From positions 1 to 7,261 of the forward strand of contig JACMIV010000258.1 of assembly GCA_014380965.1 (NCBI GenBank): a stretch of DNA of 7,261 nucleotides, written 5' to 3'. The position numbers were made by a program, and so were the translations under genes. A model generated the notes under the pieces. It had not been told where the DNA came from. It ran no database searches and worked only from the letters and a program-made list of their open reading frames with translations. The first letter of the stretch is position 1. Each line of letters opens with the position of its first letter. Shown piece after piece: positions 1 to 6,219 of this stretch. Origin of the DNA: Rhizobiaceae bacterium (GTDB lineage: Bacteria; Pseudomonadota; Alphaproteobacteria; Rhizobiales; Rhizobiaceae).

Positions 1-1835
1 ACGAAGTCCGAGCGCTGGATCGGCAGGAGCTGCTCGAGCGCCGCGCGACGTCCGACCTCGTCGGGCGCAAGGATCATCTCGCGCATCGCCCGGATGCGGT
101 CCCCCTCGAAGAACATGTGCTCCGTGCGGCAGAGGCCGATTCCCTCGGCGCCGAAGGCGCGGGCGGCGCGCGCCTCGATCGGCGTCTCGGCATTGGTGCG
201 CACCCCCATGCGGCGCGCCCGGTCGGCGAACTCCATCAGCGTCGCGAAGTCGCCGGTCAGCGCCGGGCGCTTCAGTTCCACCGAGCCCTCGATGACCTCG
301 CCGGTCGAGCCGTCGATGGTGATCTGGTCGCCGACCTTCAGCACCGTGCCGTTGACGCGAAGTTCGCCCGCGTCGGCGTCGATGCGCAGCGATCCGGCAC
401 CCGTCACGCAGGGCTTGCCGATGCCGCGGGCGACGACGGCCGCGTGGCTCGTCGTGCCGCCGCGGACGGTGAGGACGCCCTCGGAAACGTGCATGCCGTG
501 GATGTCTTCGGGATGCGTCTCGTTGCGCACGAGGATGACCGGCCTCCCCTCGCTTGCCAGTTCCTGCGCCCTCTCGGCGGTGAACACGATCTCGCCCGTC
601 GCCGCGCCTGGGGAGGCCGGCAGTCCCTTGGCGACGATCCTGAGGTCCGTGTCGCGCACGATGGTCGGGTGGAGCAGCTTGTCGAGCGAGGCGGGGTCGA
701 TCCGAAGCAGCGCCTCCTCCTCCTCGATCAGGCCTTCCTTCACGAGTTCGACCACGACGCGGATTGCCTCCCCGGCCGTGCGCTTGGCAATGCGGGACTG
801 GAGGAGGAAGAGTTCGCTGTCGCCGACCATGAAGTCGACCTCGACCGCGTCGCCGACATGGGCTTCGAGCCGGCGAACATGATCGGCGAGCGCCGCGATG
901 TCGGACGGGAACGCCTGGCCCGTGGCGTGGAGCGCCCCGTCGAACAAGGTTTCGAGCGCCATACGCTCTTCGCGCTCGCCGATCACGGCGCGCTCGCGGC
1001 CGCCAAGACCGAACTCGCCGGTCAGGCGCGACTGGCCGGTCTTGAGGTCGCGCGACAGAGCCGTGCCGCTGCCGGAATTCTGATCGCGTTCGTTGAAGAT
1101 CATCGCGTGGGCAGTGACCGCAAGGCCAGCATTCTCGGCAATTCCCTGCGCCAGGCGGAAAGAGCGGGCGACCGGATTGCGCCAGCTCTGGAAGCTTGCC
1201 TCGATCACCTTGAAGAGCTGCTCGATCGGCGTCTGCGGCATCGTCTCGCCGATCTCGTCCTCGATGAAGGCGAGATAGCGCGCGATGAGCGCGCGCCACT
1301 CCGCGGCGCTAGTGGGCTCCGCGCCTGCCCAGCCGGACGCGGCGCGCTCTTCGTCGGCCATATCCTCGAAGTCGCCAGCGTCGACGCTGTAGACGAGACC
1401 GGAGAAGGCTTCAATGAAGCGGCGATAACTGCGAAAGGCGAAGTCCTGGTCGGCGAGCTCCGCGCTCAGCGTCTCGACGGTGCGGTCGTTCATTCCGACG
1501 TCGAGGACGGTCTCGGCAAGGCCGGGAATACCGGTGCGCGAACTCGTTCGAACGGCGAGGAGCAGCGGGCGCTCGGCGCCGTCGAAGCTGCGTCCCGTCG
1601 TCTCCTCCAGCCAGGCTACGGCAGCGCTGACCTCGGAGCGGAGCGGCTGCGGCAGGCCGTCTGCATGCGTAGAGGCTTCACGCCAAGCGGAGGAAGTGAC
1701 GGTGAAACCGGGCGGAACGGGAAGATCGAGCGAGGCGAGGAGCGCCAGATTCGCTCCCTTCGCACCCAGCGATTCGGACGCGTCGGCCGTCCGCTCCGCC
1801 GTTCCACGCCTGAAAGTATGGATTCGTTTCGCCAT
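1..1835 (-). CDS. ppdK: Pyruvate, phosphate dikinase, N-terminal 611 residues (3' end beyond window)
   Basis: Cytoplasmic enzyme interconverting ATP + pyruvate + Pi with AMP + PEP + PPi, linking glycolysis/gluconeogenesis and the C4 node. The frame is open from the ATG at 1835 to the window edge with no stop. Residues 1 to about 350 are the PEP/pyruvate-kinase-type ATP-binding domain: GAKGANL (Lys26), LPVPPGFTVT (38-47), AVRTSSR (Arg96) and LLQSR (Gln346). The phosphohistidine swivel domain carries GGTTSHAAVVARG, with catalytic His464 (codon 444-446). The start of the TIM-barrel PEP/pyruvate domain shows GIGLCRTEHMFF (Arg570). The family is normally about 880-900 residues, so roughly the last 280, including the catalytic Cys loop, lie outside. 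The start fits the usual M-A-K-(W/R)-hydrophobic N-terminus, though the ribosome site is weak (GGGAAG about 15 bases away). Oddity: the segment that normally reads NAQGEDVVAG after GEF/GEY is replaced by GLGGRERAVIGE, and the acidic pair usually D-x-E near residue 332 is E-x-D. It is probably still a PPDK, but a diverged one. Confidence 0.93.
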   Translation of the reverse strand, partial: MAKRIHTFRRGTAERTADASESLGAKGANLALLASLDLPVPPGFTVTSSAWREASTHADGLPQPLRSEVSAAVAWLEETTGRSFDGAERPLLLAVRTSSRTGIPGLAETVLDVGMNDRTVETLSAELADQDFAFRSYRRFIEAFSGLVYSVDAGDFEDMADEERAASGWAGAEPTSAAEWRALIARYLAFIEDEIGETMPQTPIEQLFKVIEASFQSWRNPVARSFRLAQGIAENAGLAVTAHAMIFNERDQNSGSGTALSRDLKTGQSRLTGEFGLGGRERAVIGEREERMALETLFDGALHATGQAFPSDIAALADHVRRLEAHVGDAVEVDFMVGDSELFLLQSRIAKRTAGEAIRVVVELVKEGLIEEEEALLRIDPASLDKLLHPTIVRDTDLRIVAKGLPASPGAATGEIVFTAERAQELASEGRPVILVRNETHPEDIHGMHVSEGVLTVRGGTTSHAAVVARGIGKPCVTGAGSLRIDADAGELRVNGTVLKVGDQITIDGSTGEVIEGSVELKRPALTGDFATLMEFADRARRMGVRTNAETPIEARAARAFGAEGIGLCRTEHMFFEGDRIRAMREMILAPDEVGRRAALEQLLPIQRSDF

Positions 1836-1900
1836 CCGACGCTGCCGTGCTTCTTCCCGGTGTTCTTCTCGCCCCGACCTTGTTTCCGACGGGTCCGACA

Positions 1901-1929
1901 CACTTACGGGAATTCGCCGCCCCCGCCAA
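1901..1929 (-). promoter_or_regulatory. Weak candidate sigma-70 promoter for ppdK
   Basis: On the minus strand a TTGGCG (-35, 1924-1929) and TAAGTG (-10, 1901-1906) are separated by 17 bases, just downstream of the terminator-like hairpin at 1942-1977 and about 65-70 bases before the ppdK ATG. The position is right for a ppdK promoter after termination of the dsbA-like transcript, but the -10 hexamer is poor. A second pairing in the same stretch (TTGCAG with GAATTC) is about equally weak, so this is only a suggestion. Confidence 0.25.
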
Positions 1930-1941
1930 TTGCTGCAACGC

Positions 1942-1977
1942 AAAAAGAGAGCCGGTGCCGCGATCGGCCGCGGGCTC
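1942..1977 (-). terminator. Rho-independent terminator-like hairpin before ppdK
   Basis: Read on the minus strand: GAGC (1974-1977) and CCGCG (1969-1973), a GCCGAT loop, CGCGG (1958-1962), a CGGTG/CACCG-region bulge (1953-1957), GCTC (1949-1952), then TCTTTTT ending at 1942. A GC-rich bulged stem followed by five T residues is the classical intrinsic-terminator arrangement. It lies about 93 bases beyond the stop of the dsbA-like gene and about 107 bases before the ppdK ATG, so it should end the upstream transcript. It could also act as an attenuator within a longer ppdK leader. Confidence 0.6.
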
Positions 1978-2017
1978 GCGACATTAACAAGCGACGCATA
2001 CCGAGAAACCTCGCGAC

Positions 2018-2042
2018 GAGGGCGCCCTCAACGGGGCGCCCC
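2018..2042 (-). terminator. GC-rich hairpin downstream of the dsbA-like gene
   Basis: GGGCGCCC (2020-2027) pairs with GGGCGCCC (2034-2041) around a six-base loop. The left arm also sits in a perfect 12-base palindrome GAGGGCGCCCTC (2018-2029). It starts about 28 bases past the stop codon of the dsbA-like gene. On the minus strand the sequence after the stem has only a short TTT, so it is a weak terminator by sequence, or a 3'-end stabilising stem that works together with the hairpin at 1942-1977. Confidence 0.45.
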
Positions 2043-2069
2043 CGATGCCTGGATATCTAGACGGCGCAC

Positions 2070-2855
2070 TCAGAGCATCGATTCGATCACCGCAGACAGT
2101 TCGGGCGCGCCCATGGCACCGGAATAGCGGTTGCCGTTCACGAAGAGGGTCGGGGTCGCCGCGACGCCGAACTCCTTCTCGCCGCGCTCCTGCGTCTCGA
2201 CGATCTTGGTCTGGAGATCCTTGTCGTTGAGGCAGGCCGCGAAGCTCTCCTGCGTGAAGCCGGCGAGCTTGGAGATGTTGAAGAGCGCCTCGGAGGCGTT
2301 CTGCGCTCTGGCCCACTGGTCCTGCTGGCGGAAGAGGACGTCGACCATTGCGGTGCGCTTGTCCTCCGGCGCGCAGCGCGCCAGCATGAAGGCGGCAAGC
2401 GCCCGCGGATCGAAGGGAAATTCCCGCATGATCAGCTTCGCCTTGCCGGTATCGATGTAGTTGGCCTTGATCGTCGGCAGCGTCTGGATGTGAAACGTCG
2501 CGCAGTGTCCGCAGGTCATCGAGGCATACTCGACGATCGTCACCGGTGCGTTCGGATCGCCCATGACGACATCCGGAAGCGCACCCGGTTTCATGAGTTC
2601 GGCGACATCGACGGTGCCTTGGGCGGCAGGGGCTTCGACAGCCGCGGCAGCGGGGGCCGGCGCCGTCGTGGCAGGAGCTGCGGACGGAGCGGGCGTTTCC
2701 TGCGCGGTTGCCGACGTGACGACGCCGCTCGACGCCGTGCCGCTCTCCTCGCCGGAGCAGCCGGCCAGGACGAGGAGGCAGGCGGTGCCGAAGAGGGTCG
2801 CCGCCTTCGTTCCGAAACGCTTCGAGGTGTCGAGGCGGACGTCAGTTCTGGTCAT
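2070..2855 (-). CDS. DsbA-family thiol-disulfide lipoprotein
   Basis: A 261-residue periplasmic thioredoxin-fold protein of the DsbA family, expected to oxidise or rearrange disulfides in exported proteins. Residues 13-33 form a short basic segment, a hydrophobic stretch and the lipobox LAGC, which would make Cys33 the lipidated first residue of the mature protein. Residues 34-80 are an Ala/Pro/Thr-rich flexible linker. The catalytic domain follows: PNAPVTIVEY (101-110), the active site CGHC (Cys115, Cys118), and the cis-proline loop ATPT (Pro235). Cys161 and Cys208 are a second cysteine pair, as known in some alphaproteobacterial DsbAs. The start has GGAAGG ten bases upstream. No DsbB-like partner is visible. 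The gene stands alone behind its own promoter (2909-2937) and is followed by hairpins. Direction of the redox reaction (oxidase or isomerase/reductase) cannot be told from sequence, though CGHC and the DsbA-type fold favour oxidase. Confidence 0.9.
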   Translation of the reverse strand: MTRTDVRLDTSKRFGTKAATLFGTACLLVLAGCSGEESGTASSGVVTSATAQETPAPSAAPATTAPAPAAAAVEAPAAQGTVDVAELMKPGALPDVVMGDPNAPVTIVEYASMTCGHCATFHIQTLPTIKANYIDTGKAKLIMREFPFDPRALAAFMLARCAPEDKRTAMVDVLFRQQDQWARAQNASEALFNISKLAGFTQESFAACLNDKDLQTKIVETQERGEKEFGVAATPTLFVNGNRYSGAMGAPELSAVIESML

Positions 2856-2908
2856 CGTCGTCGGACCTTCCGGTTTGGCCGGGCCTTCCGCCCGCCTTTC
2901 ATCGAAGC

Positions 2909-2937
2909 TGAATAGAAACAGATCGTGTCATTGCCAA
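2909..2937 (-). promoter_or_regulatory. Sigma-70-type promoter of the dsbA-like gene
   Basis: On the minus strand TTGGCA (2932-2937) and TATTCA (2909-2914) are separated by exactly 17 bases, in the AT-richest part of the 115-base gap between the dciA stop and the dsbA-like ATG. Transcription would start near 2902, giving a leader of about 46 bases containing the GGAAGG ribosome site at 2866-2871. Both hexamers are close to the housekeeping consensus for a GC-rich alphaproteobacterium, so the dsbA-like gene need not depend on read-through from dciA. Confidence 0.5.
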
Positions 2938-2970
2938 GAGAGGACCGGACACGAGGGGCTTACGGTTTCG

Positions 2971-3465
2971 TCAGGTCCGGCGCCGAAGCACGCTCTCGCC
3001 GAAGGCCGCGAGCGCTGCCCGAAGCTTTGGATCCTCGATCCTTTGGGTCATCGCCGCTATGGTCTCCCGTTCCCCGGGCGCAAGATCGCGAAGCTTCGGC
3101 TTGCGGTCGAGCCGCGTCTCGGCGACGGCCTTCTGGACGATCTTCAGCCGGTCGATAGCGGGATAGCCGAAGAAGGCGTTGACGCGGCCGACGAGCTCGG
3201 ACGTCTGGTGTTGAAGCCGAAGCGCCGAGGCCCCCTCGCAGGCGACGACGAGCGTCGCCGGTTCGAACGGGTCGTCCTCCCTGCGCTTTTGCGGCCAGAC
3301 GAGGCGTTCCGGCCGGCAGACGCCGTCGAGCCGCGACCCCACGATCTCCGGCCATGCGGCCAGGAGCCCGGTTGTCATGCCGGCCTTGCGGGCGAGCACG
3401 GGGTCGAGAAGTTCGGAAACTATATCCGCCACCGGCCGGGCCCCGCGGCGTGGAACCTTCCCCAT
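2971..3465 (-). CDS. dciA: DUF721 family protein, DciA-like replicative helicase operator
   Basis: A 164-residue cytoplasmic protein of the DUF721 (DciA) family. DciA proteins bind the replicative helicase DnaB and help its loading in bacteria without DnaC/DnaI, and alphaproteobacterial members have been assigned this role. The KH-like domain spans about residues 8-115, with the typical VADIVSELLDPVLARKAG opening, the AWPEIVG core (Trp39), a basic VWPQKRRED loop (57-65), and the TLVVACEGASALRLQHQT strand-helix (71-88). The C-terminal 45 residues are a charged, helix-prone tail ending LRAALAAFGESVLRRRT, as in other alphaproteobacterial members. The same frame stays open far upstream (to about 4578), but that part is out-of-frame reading of the neighbouring gene. 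The ATG at 3465 is chosen because AGGAAGG lies nine bases before it and homology begins there. It starts five bases after the stop of the O-antigen-ligase-like gene, so translational coupling is likely. The helicase role is inferred from the family. Confidence 0.85.
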   Translation of the reverse strand: MGKVPRRGARPVADIVSELLDPVLARKAGMTTGLLAAWPEIVGSRLDGVCRPERLVWPQKRREDDPFEPATLVVACEGASALRLQHQTSELVGRVNAFFGYPAIDRLKIVQKAVAETRLDRKPKLRDLAPGERETIAAMTQRIEDPKLRAALAAFGESVLRRRT

Positions 3466-3470
3466 GGCGC

Positions 3471-4862
3471 TCAGCCTTCCTGCCGGACCTCTGCACCCCG
3501 CCCCGTGACGGCCGGTACGGAGGCCGCGATGAGCGAGATGCAGAAGACCCAGACCGCATCGAGAATGTCGTGGAAGAGCATGACGTTCGTCATGCCCGCG
3601 CCAAAGAAGGCGACGACGAGGATCATCGCGGCCGCAAGCCGCCGTCCGCCGCCTAACGTGCCGCGGGCGCGCCATGCGGTGACGACCGGGGCCGCGACGA
3701 GACAGAGCAGTGCCACGATGCCGAAGAGGCCTGCGTCGACGCCGACCGTCAGCACGACATTGTGGAAATGGGTGAATGTCATGCCCTCGAACGTCGCCTG
3801 GTTGAGATAGGGCGTCACCGCCTCCCAGTGCGCTTCGGCGCCGTATCCAAACAGCGGCCTTGCCGAGATCGCCTCGACAGCCGCGCCATACATGCCGCGG
3901 CGAAGATTCAAAGACGTCGGCGAATCGGCATTGGCCGCGATCAGCCCGAGGTCGCTCCACATCTGGTCGATCCGGGTGAACACGGTCGGCATCGCGACGA
4001 CGAGCACTGCGCCGATGACGGCGACTATGCCGAAGGATACCACGAGCCGCGTCGCGAAGGGCGAATCGCGCCACACGGCGGCGATTTCGCGGCGCTGGGC
4101 AAAGAGCGCGATGCCGATGCAAAGCGGCAGCAAGGGCCAGGTTCCACGCATCCCCGATAGCACCACCGCAAGACTCCCCCCGACCGCGCCGAGCAGGGCG
4201 ATGAGGAGGTGCCAGCGGTTCAGGCCGCGCTGGAAATGGAGAATGGACCAGCCGGCGCACAGCAGCGCCGTCACCGACAAGGGTCCGGGATTGCCTGACA
4301 GGCCCTGCACCCGGATCTCGACGAACGCATATTCCAAGAGGACGATCGGAATGAGCAGCAAGCCGCCGATCGCGGCTCCGAAGAAGGCGGGCGGCAGCGT
4401 GTCGGCAAATCGCGACAGGCGCATCCGTGGAACGAGCACGACCGGAATGACGAAGGGCAGCAGGGCCGCGATCGACAGGAGCGCGCGGCCGAGCTCGGAA
4501 TGAACGAGATCGGATGTCGAGATCACCAGAAAGAACACGACCGAGGACAGGACGATCGGGCGATCGGAGACCTGCCAATCCGGCCTGAAGCGGCCGACGA
4601 GGATGCCGATCAGGGCCCAGGACCCCAGAAGCGCTGCGATGACCGAAGCGCCAGACCCCCCGGCGATCGCAAAGACGGCGAAGGTGAAGTTGGACAAGCG
4701 GTTGCGCCGGCCCATGCGCGCCGTATCGGGACGCAGGAACAGCTCACGCGCTCTTTCGGAGAGACTTGCGGTCGGTGCTGCGACGCCGAGGGGCGCTGCA
4801 GGGATGAGCGTCTTGAAGTCCGTGTTCCGGGGGCCGCGGAGAGCGGCATCGTCAACCATCAT
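3471..4862 (-). CDS. O-antigen ligase / polymerase-like (Wzy_C) polytopic membrane protein
   Basis: A 463-residue integral inner-membrane protein. About 55 N-terminal residues look cytoplasmic, then roughly 11 hydrophobic segments follow (approximately 59-80, 82-90, 103-118, 128-145, 158-180, 196-210, 217-235, 241-255, 272-291, 369-395, 409-427, 434-450). Between 292 and 368 is a large loop, predicted periplasmic, characteristic of the WaaL/Wzy/RfaL superfamily. Family-like features are SGMRGTW (Arg239) before the loop, NLRRGMYGAA (Arg321/Arg322) and RPLFGYG (336-341) in it, and THFHN followed by a hydrophobic run (His365, His367, Asn368) at its end. Such proteins join or polymerise undecaprenol-linked glycans at the periplasmic face. 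Whether this one is a ligase, a Wzy polymerase or an exopolysaccharide factor cannot be told. The start has GGAG seven bases upstream (4870-4873). No glycosyltransferase, flippase or chain-length gene is nearby, so it is an orphan here. Confidence 0.82.
   Translation of the reverse strand: MMVDDAALRGPRNTDFKTLIPAAPLGVAAPTASLSERARELFLRPDTARMGRRNRLSNFTFAVFAIAGGSGASVIAALLGSWALIGILVGRFRPDWQVSDRPIVLSSVVFFLVISTSDLVHSELGRALLSIAALLPFVIPVVLVPRMRLSRFADTLPPAFFGAAIGGLLLIPIVLLEYAFVEIRVQGLSGNPGPLSVTALLCAGWSILHFQRGLNRWHLLIALLGAVGGSLAVVLSGMRGTWPLLPLCIGIALFAQRREIAAVWRDSPFATRLVVSFGIVAVIGAVLVVAMPTVFTRIDQMWSDLGLIAANADSPTSLNLRRGMYGAAVEAISARPLFGYGAEAHWEAVTPYLNQATFEGMTFTHFHNVVLTVGVDAGLFGIVALLCLVAAPVVTAWRARGTLGGGRRLAAAMILVVAFFGAGMTNVMLFHDILDAVWVFCISLIAASVPAVTGRGAEVRQEG
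3475..3481 (-). promoter_or_regulatory. Ribosome binding site deciding the dciA start
   Basis: AGGAAGG on the minus strand, nine bases before the ATG at 3465, lies inside the last codons of the upstream O-antigen-ligase-like gene (stop at 3471-3473). It fixes the dciA start against the much longer open frame and suggests that ribosomes finishing the upstream gene re-initiate on dciA. Confidence 0.7.
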
Positions 4863-5068
4863 GCTTCGTCTCCGCCGCCGCCTTCAGCCGGCCTTCGCCT
4901 CGCTTAACAACGTACCGAAGAGCCCTGCGCCATGGCTTGTCGCGATGCAAGACCCTTCTAGCGCGCCGCTGGCCTTCCCATCGTGCACGCCGCCGCCTAT
5001 CACATCGCGCGATCAGGATCCCTGCGGCTACCATTGCGGCCACAACCTCAAGCGGAGCTGTCCCGGCG
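4863..5068. other. Divergent intergenic region between the O-antigen-ligase-like gene and mutY
   Basis: This 206-base stretch must carry the promoters for both flanking genes. I see GGAG ribosome sites at each end (4870-4873 minus, 5054-5057 plus). On the plus strand a weak promoter candidate is TTCCCA (4975-4980), 17 bases, TATCAC (4998-5003), followed at once by a perfect ten-base palindrome ATCGCGCGAT (5004-5013). No convincing -35/-10 pair was found on the minus strand. Short open frames on both strands here have no family resemblance and no good ribosome site. Confidence 0.5.
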
Positions 5069-6208
5069 ATGACGACGGAAAGCGCAGCGTCTCAAGCCAT
5101 CCTGTCCTGGTATGACCGCAACGCCCGGACCCTCCCTTGGCGCCTTTCGCCGGCGGATCGCGCTGCCGGCAAGCGACCTGATCCATATCGTGTCTGGCTA
5201 TCAGAAATCATGCTCCAGCAGACGACCGTCGCAGCGGTGAAGAGTTACTTCGAGACGTTCACGCTGCGGTGGCCGAGGGTCGAGGCGCTCGCTCAAGCCC
5301 CGAGCGAAGAGATCATGGCGGCTTGGGCCGGGCTCGGCTACTACGCGAGGGCGCGCAATCTCCATGCCTGTGCGAAAGCCGTGGTCGCCTTGCACGGCGG
5401 CCGGTTCCCGGCGACGGCGGAAGGCCTGAAGATGCTTCCCGGCATCGGCGACTACACTTCGGCTGCGATCGCCTCGATCGCCTTCGACGAGGCGGCCGCG
5501 GTGGTCGACGGCAACGTCGAGCGCGTGACGACCCGGCTTCACGCCATCGACGCCCCCCTTCCAGCCGCCCGGCCGCTGATCCGTAGGCACGTCGCTTCGA
5601 TGACGCCGCAGCGGCGTCCCGGAGATTTCGCACAAGGGATGATGGACCTCGGCGCGACGATCTGCACGCCGAAGCGGCCGGCCTGCGTCCTCTGTCCGCT
5701 GGCCGGCATGTGCGCTGCACGGAAGGCCGGGACGATGGAAGCCTATCCGGTGAAGGCCGCCAAACCCGCAAAGCCCGCCCGTCGCGGCGCCGCCTTCGTT
5801 GCCATGCGCAGATCCGACGGAGCCGTCTGGCTGAGAAGACGCCCGGAAAAAGGGATGCTCGGCGGGATGGCCGAGCCACCGACCTCGGACTGGAGCATTC
5901 GCGGGGACGGGGCGGCCGATCTCACGGCGGCTCCCTTCCCCGCGTCCTGGGTCCATGCCGGCGCCGTCGGTCACGTCTTCACCCACTTCACGCTGACGCT
6001 CGACGTCTATCGCGCGGAGGTCGCCGGACCGAAGACGGACGATGGGATCAAAACCCCCGACGGCTGGTGGTCGAGCCCGAACGCACTTCCCGCGGAGGCT
6101 CTGCCGACGCTGATGAGGAAGGCGATCGCGGTAGCTCTTCCCGGCGCCTTCGGCTCGCTCCAATCCTCGCCCAAGCGAAAGCCGGGGCGGCCGCGCACCA
6201 AGGCCTGA
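5069..6208 (+). CDS. mutY: A/G-specific adenine DNA glycosylase MutY
   Basis: A 379-residue base-excision repair enzyme that removes adenine mispaired with 8-oxoguanine. In order: LPWR (22-25); the helix with the catalytic glutamate, WLSEIMLQQT (Glu46); the helix-hairpin-helix LPGIGDYTSAAI (123-134); the catalytic aspartate in VVDGNVERV (Asp147); a 4Fe-4S cluster site C-x6-C-x2-C-x5-C (Cys199, 206, 209, 215); and a C-terminal NUDIX-like 8-oxoG recognition domain (about 240-360) with the HVFTHF loop (302-307), corresponding to the F-S/T-H motif that reads 8-oxoG. All catalytic residues are present. The ATG at 5069 (GGAG 11 bases upstream) is preferred over one at 4937, which would add 44 Arg/Ala-rich residues foreign to the family. 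The last residues (about 368-379) are a basic GRP-containing tail resembling an AT-hook. The gene is divergent from the O-antigen-ligase-like gene and converges on ccrM with an 11-base gap. Confidence 0.96.
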   Translation: MTTESAASQAILSWYDRNARTLPWRLSPADRAAGKRPDPYRVWLSEIMLQQTTVAAVKSYFETFTLRWPRVEALAQAPSEEIMAAWAGLGYYARARNLHACAKAVVALHGGRFPATAEGLKMLPGIGDYTSAAIASIAFDEAAAVVDGNVERVTTRLHAIDAPLPAARPLIRRHVASMTPQRRPGDFAQGMMDLGATICTPKRPACVLCPLAGMCAARKAGTMEAYPVKAAKPAKPARRGAAFVAMRRSDGAVWLRRRPEKGMLGGMAEPPTSDWSIRGDGAADLTAAPFPASWVHAGAVGHVFTHFTLTLDVYRAEVAGPKTDDGIKTPDGWWSSPNALPAEALPTLMRKAIAVALPGAFGSLQSSPKRKPGRPRTKA

Positions 6209-6219
6209 GCGGCTTTCGT

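Noticed and set aside
117..2060. A 647-codon open frame on the plus strand, and others near it
   Set aside because: It lies exactly antisense to ppdK, has no family motif, and is explained by the GC-rich codon bias of the minus-strand gene, which is supported by conserved motifs along its whole visible length.
1748..2084. A cluster of GATTC (CcrM-type GANTC) sites at 1748, 1771, 1821 and 2080
   Set aside because: All lie inside coding sequence (ppdK 5' end and dsbA-like 3' end), none in a promoter, and the spacing is compatible with chance.
2943..2980. A possible terminator for dciA (CCGGAC/GTCCGG inverted repeat)
   Set aside because: The stem is only six base pairs with a loop of about 24 bases and no T-run, and it overlaps the end of the coding sequence. 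It is not convincing.
2563..3810. A 415-codon plus-strand frame spanning dsbA-like, dciA and the end of the O-antigen-ligase-like gene
   Set aside because: It runs antisense to three well-supported genes and crosses their intergenic gaps. The translation has no recognisable domain.
2971..4578. A single 535-codon minus-strand frame that would make a large N-terminal extension of the DUF721 protein
   Set aside because: The part upstream of 3465 reads the O-antigen-ligase-like gene out of frame and is Arg/Ala-rich without motifs. The ATG at 3465 has a strong ribosome site and begins the family homology.
4904..4914. TTAAC half-site resembling a CtrA box in the mutY upstream region (another at 1984)
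   Set aside because: Neither has the second TTAA at the seven-base spacing nor a full TTAACCAT half-site, so there is no basis for calling CtrA control.
4937..5068. An N-terminal extension of MutY from the ATG at 4937
   Set aside because: The 44 extra residues are Arg/Ala-rich and unlike any MutY N-terminus. The ATG at 5069 has GGAG upstream and starts where the family begins.
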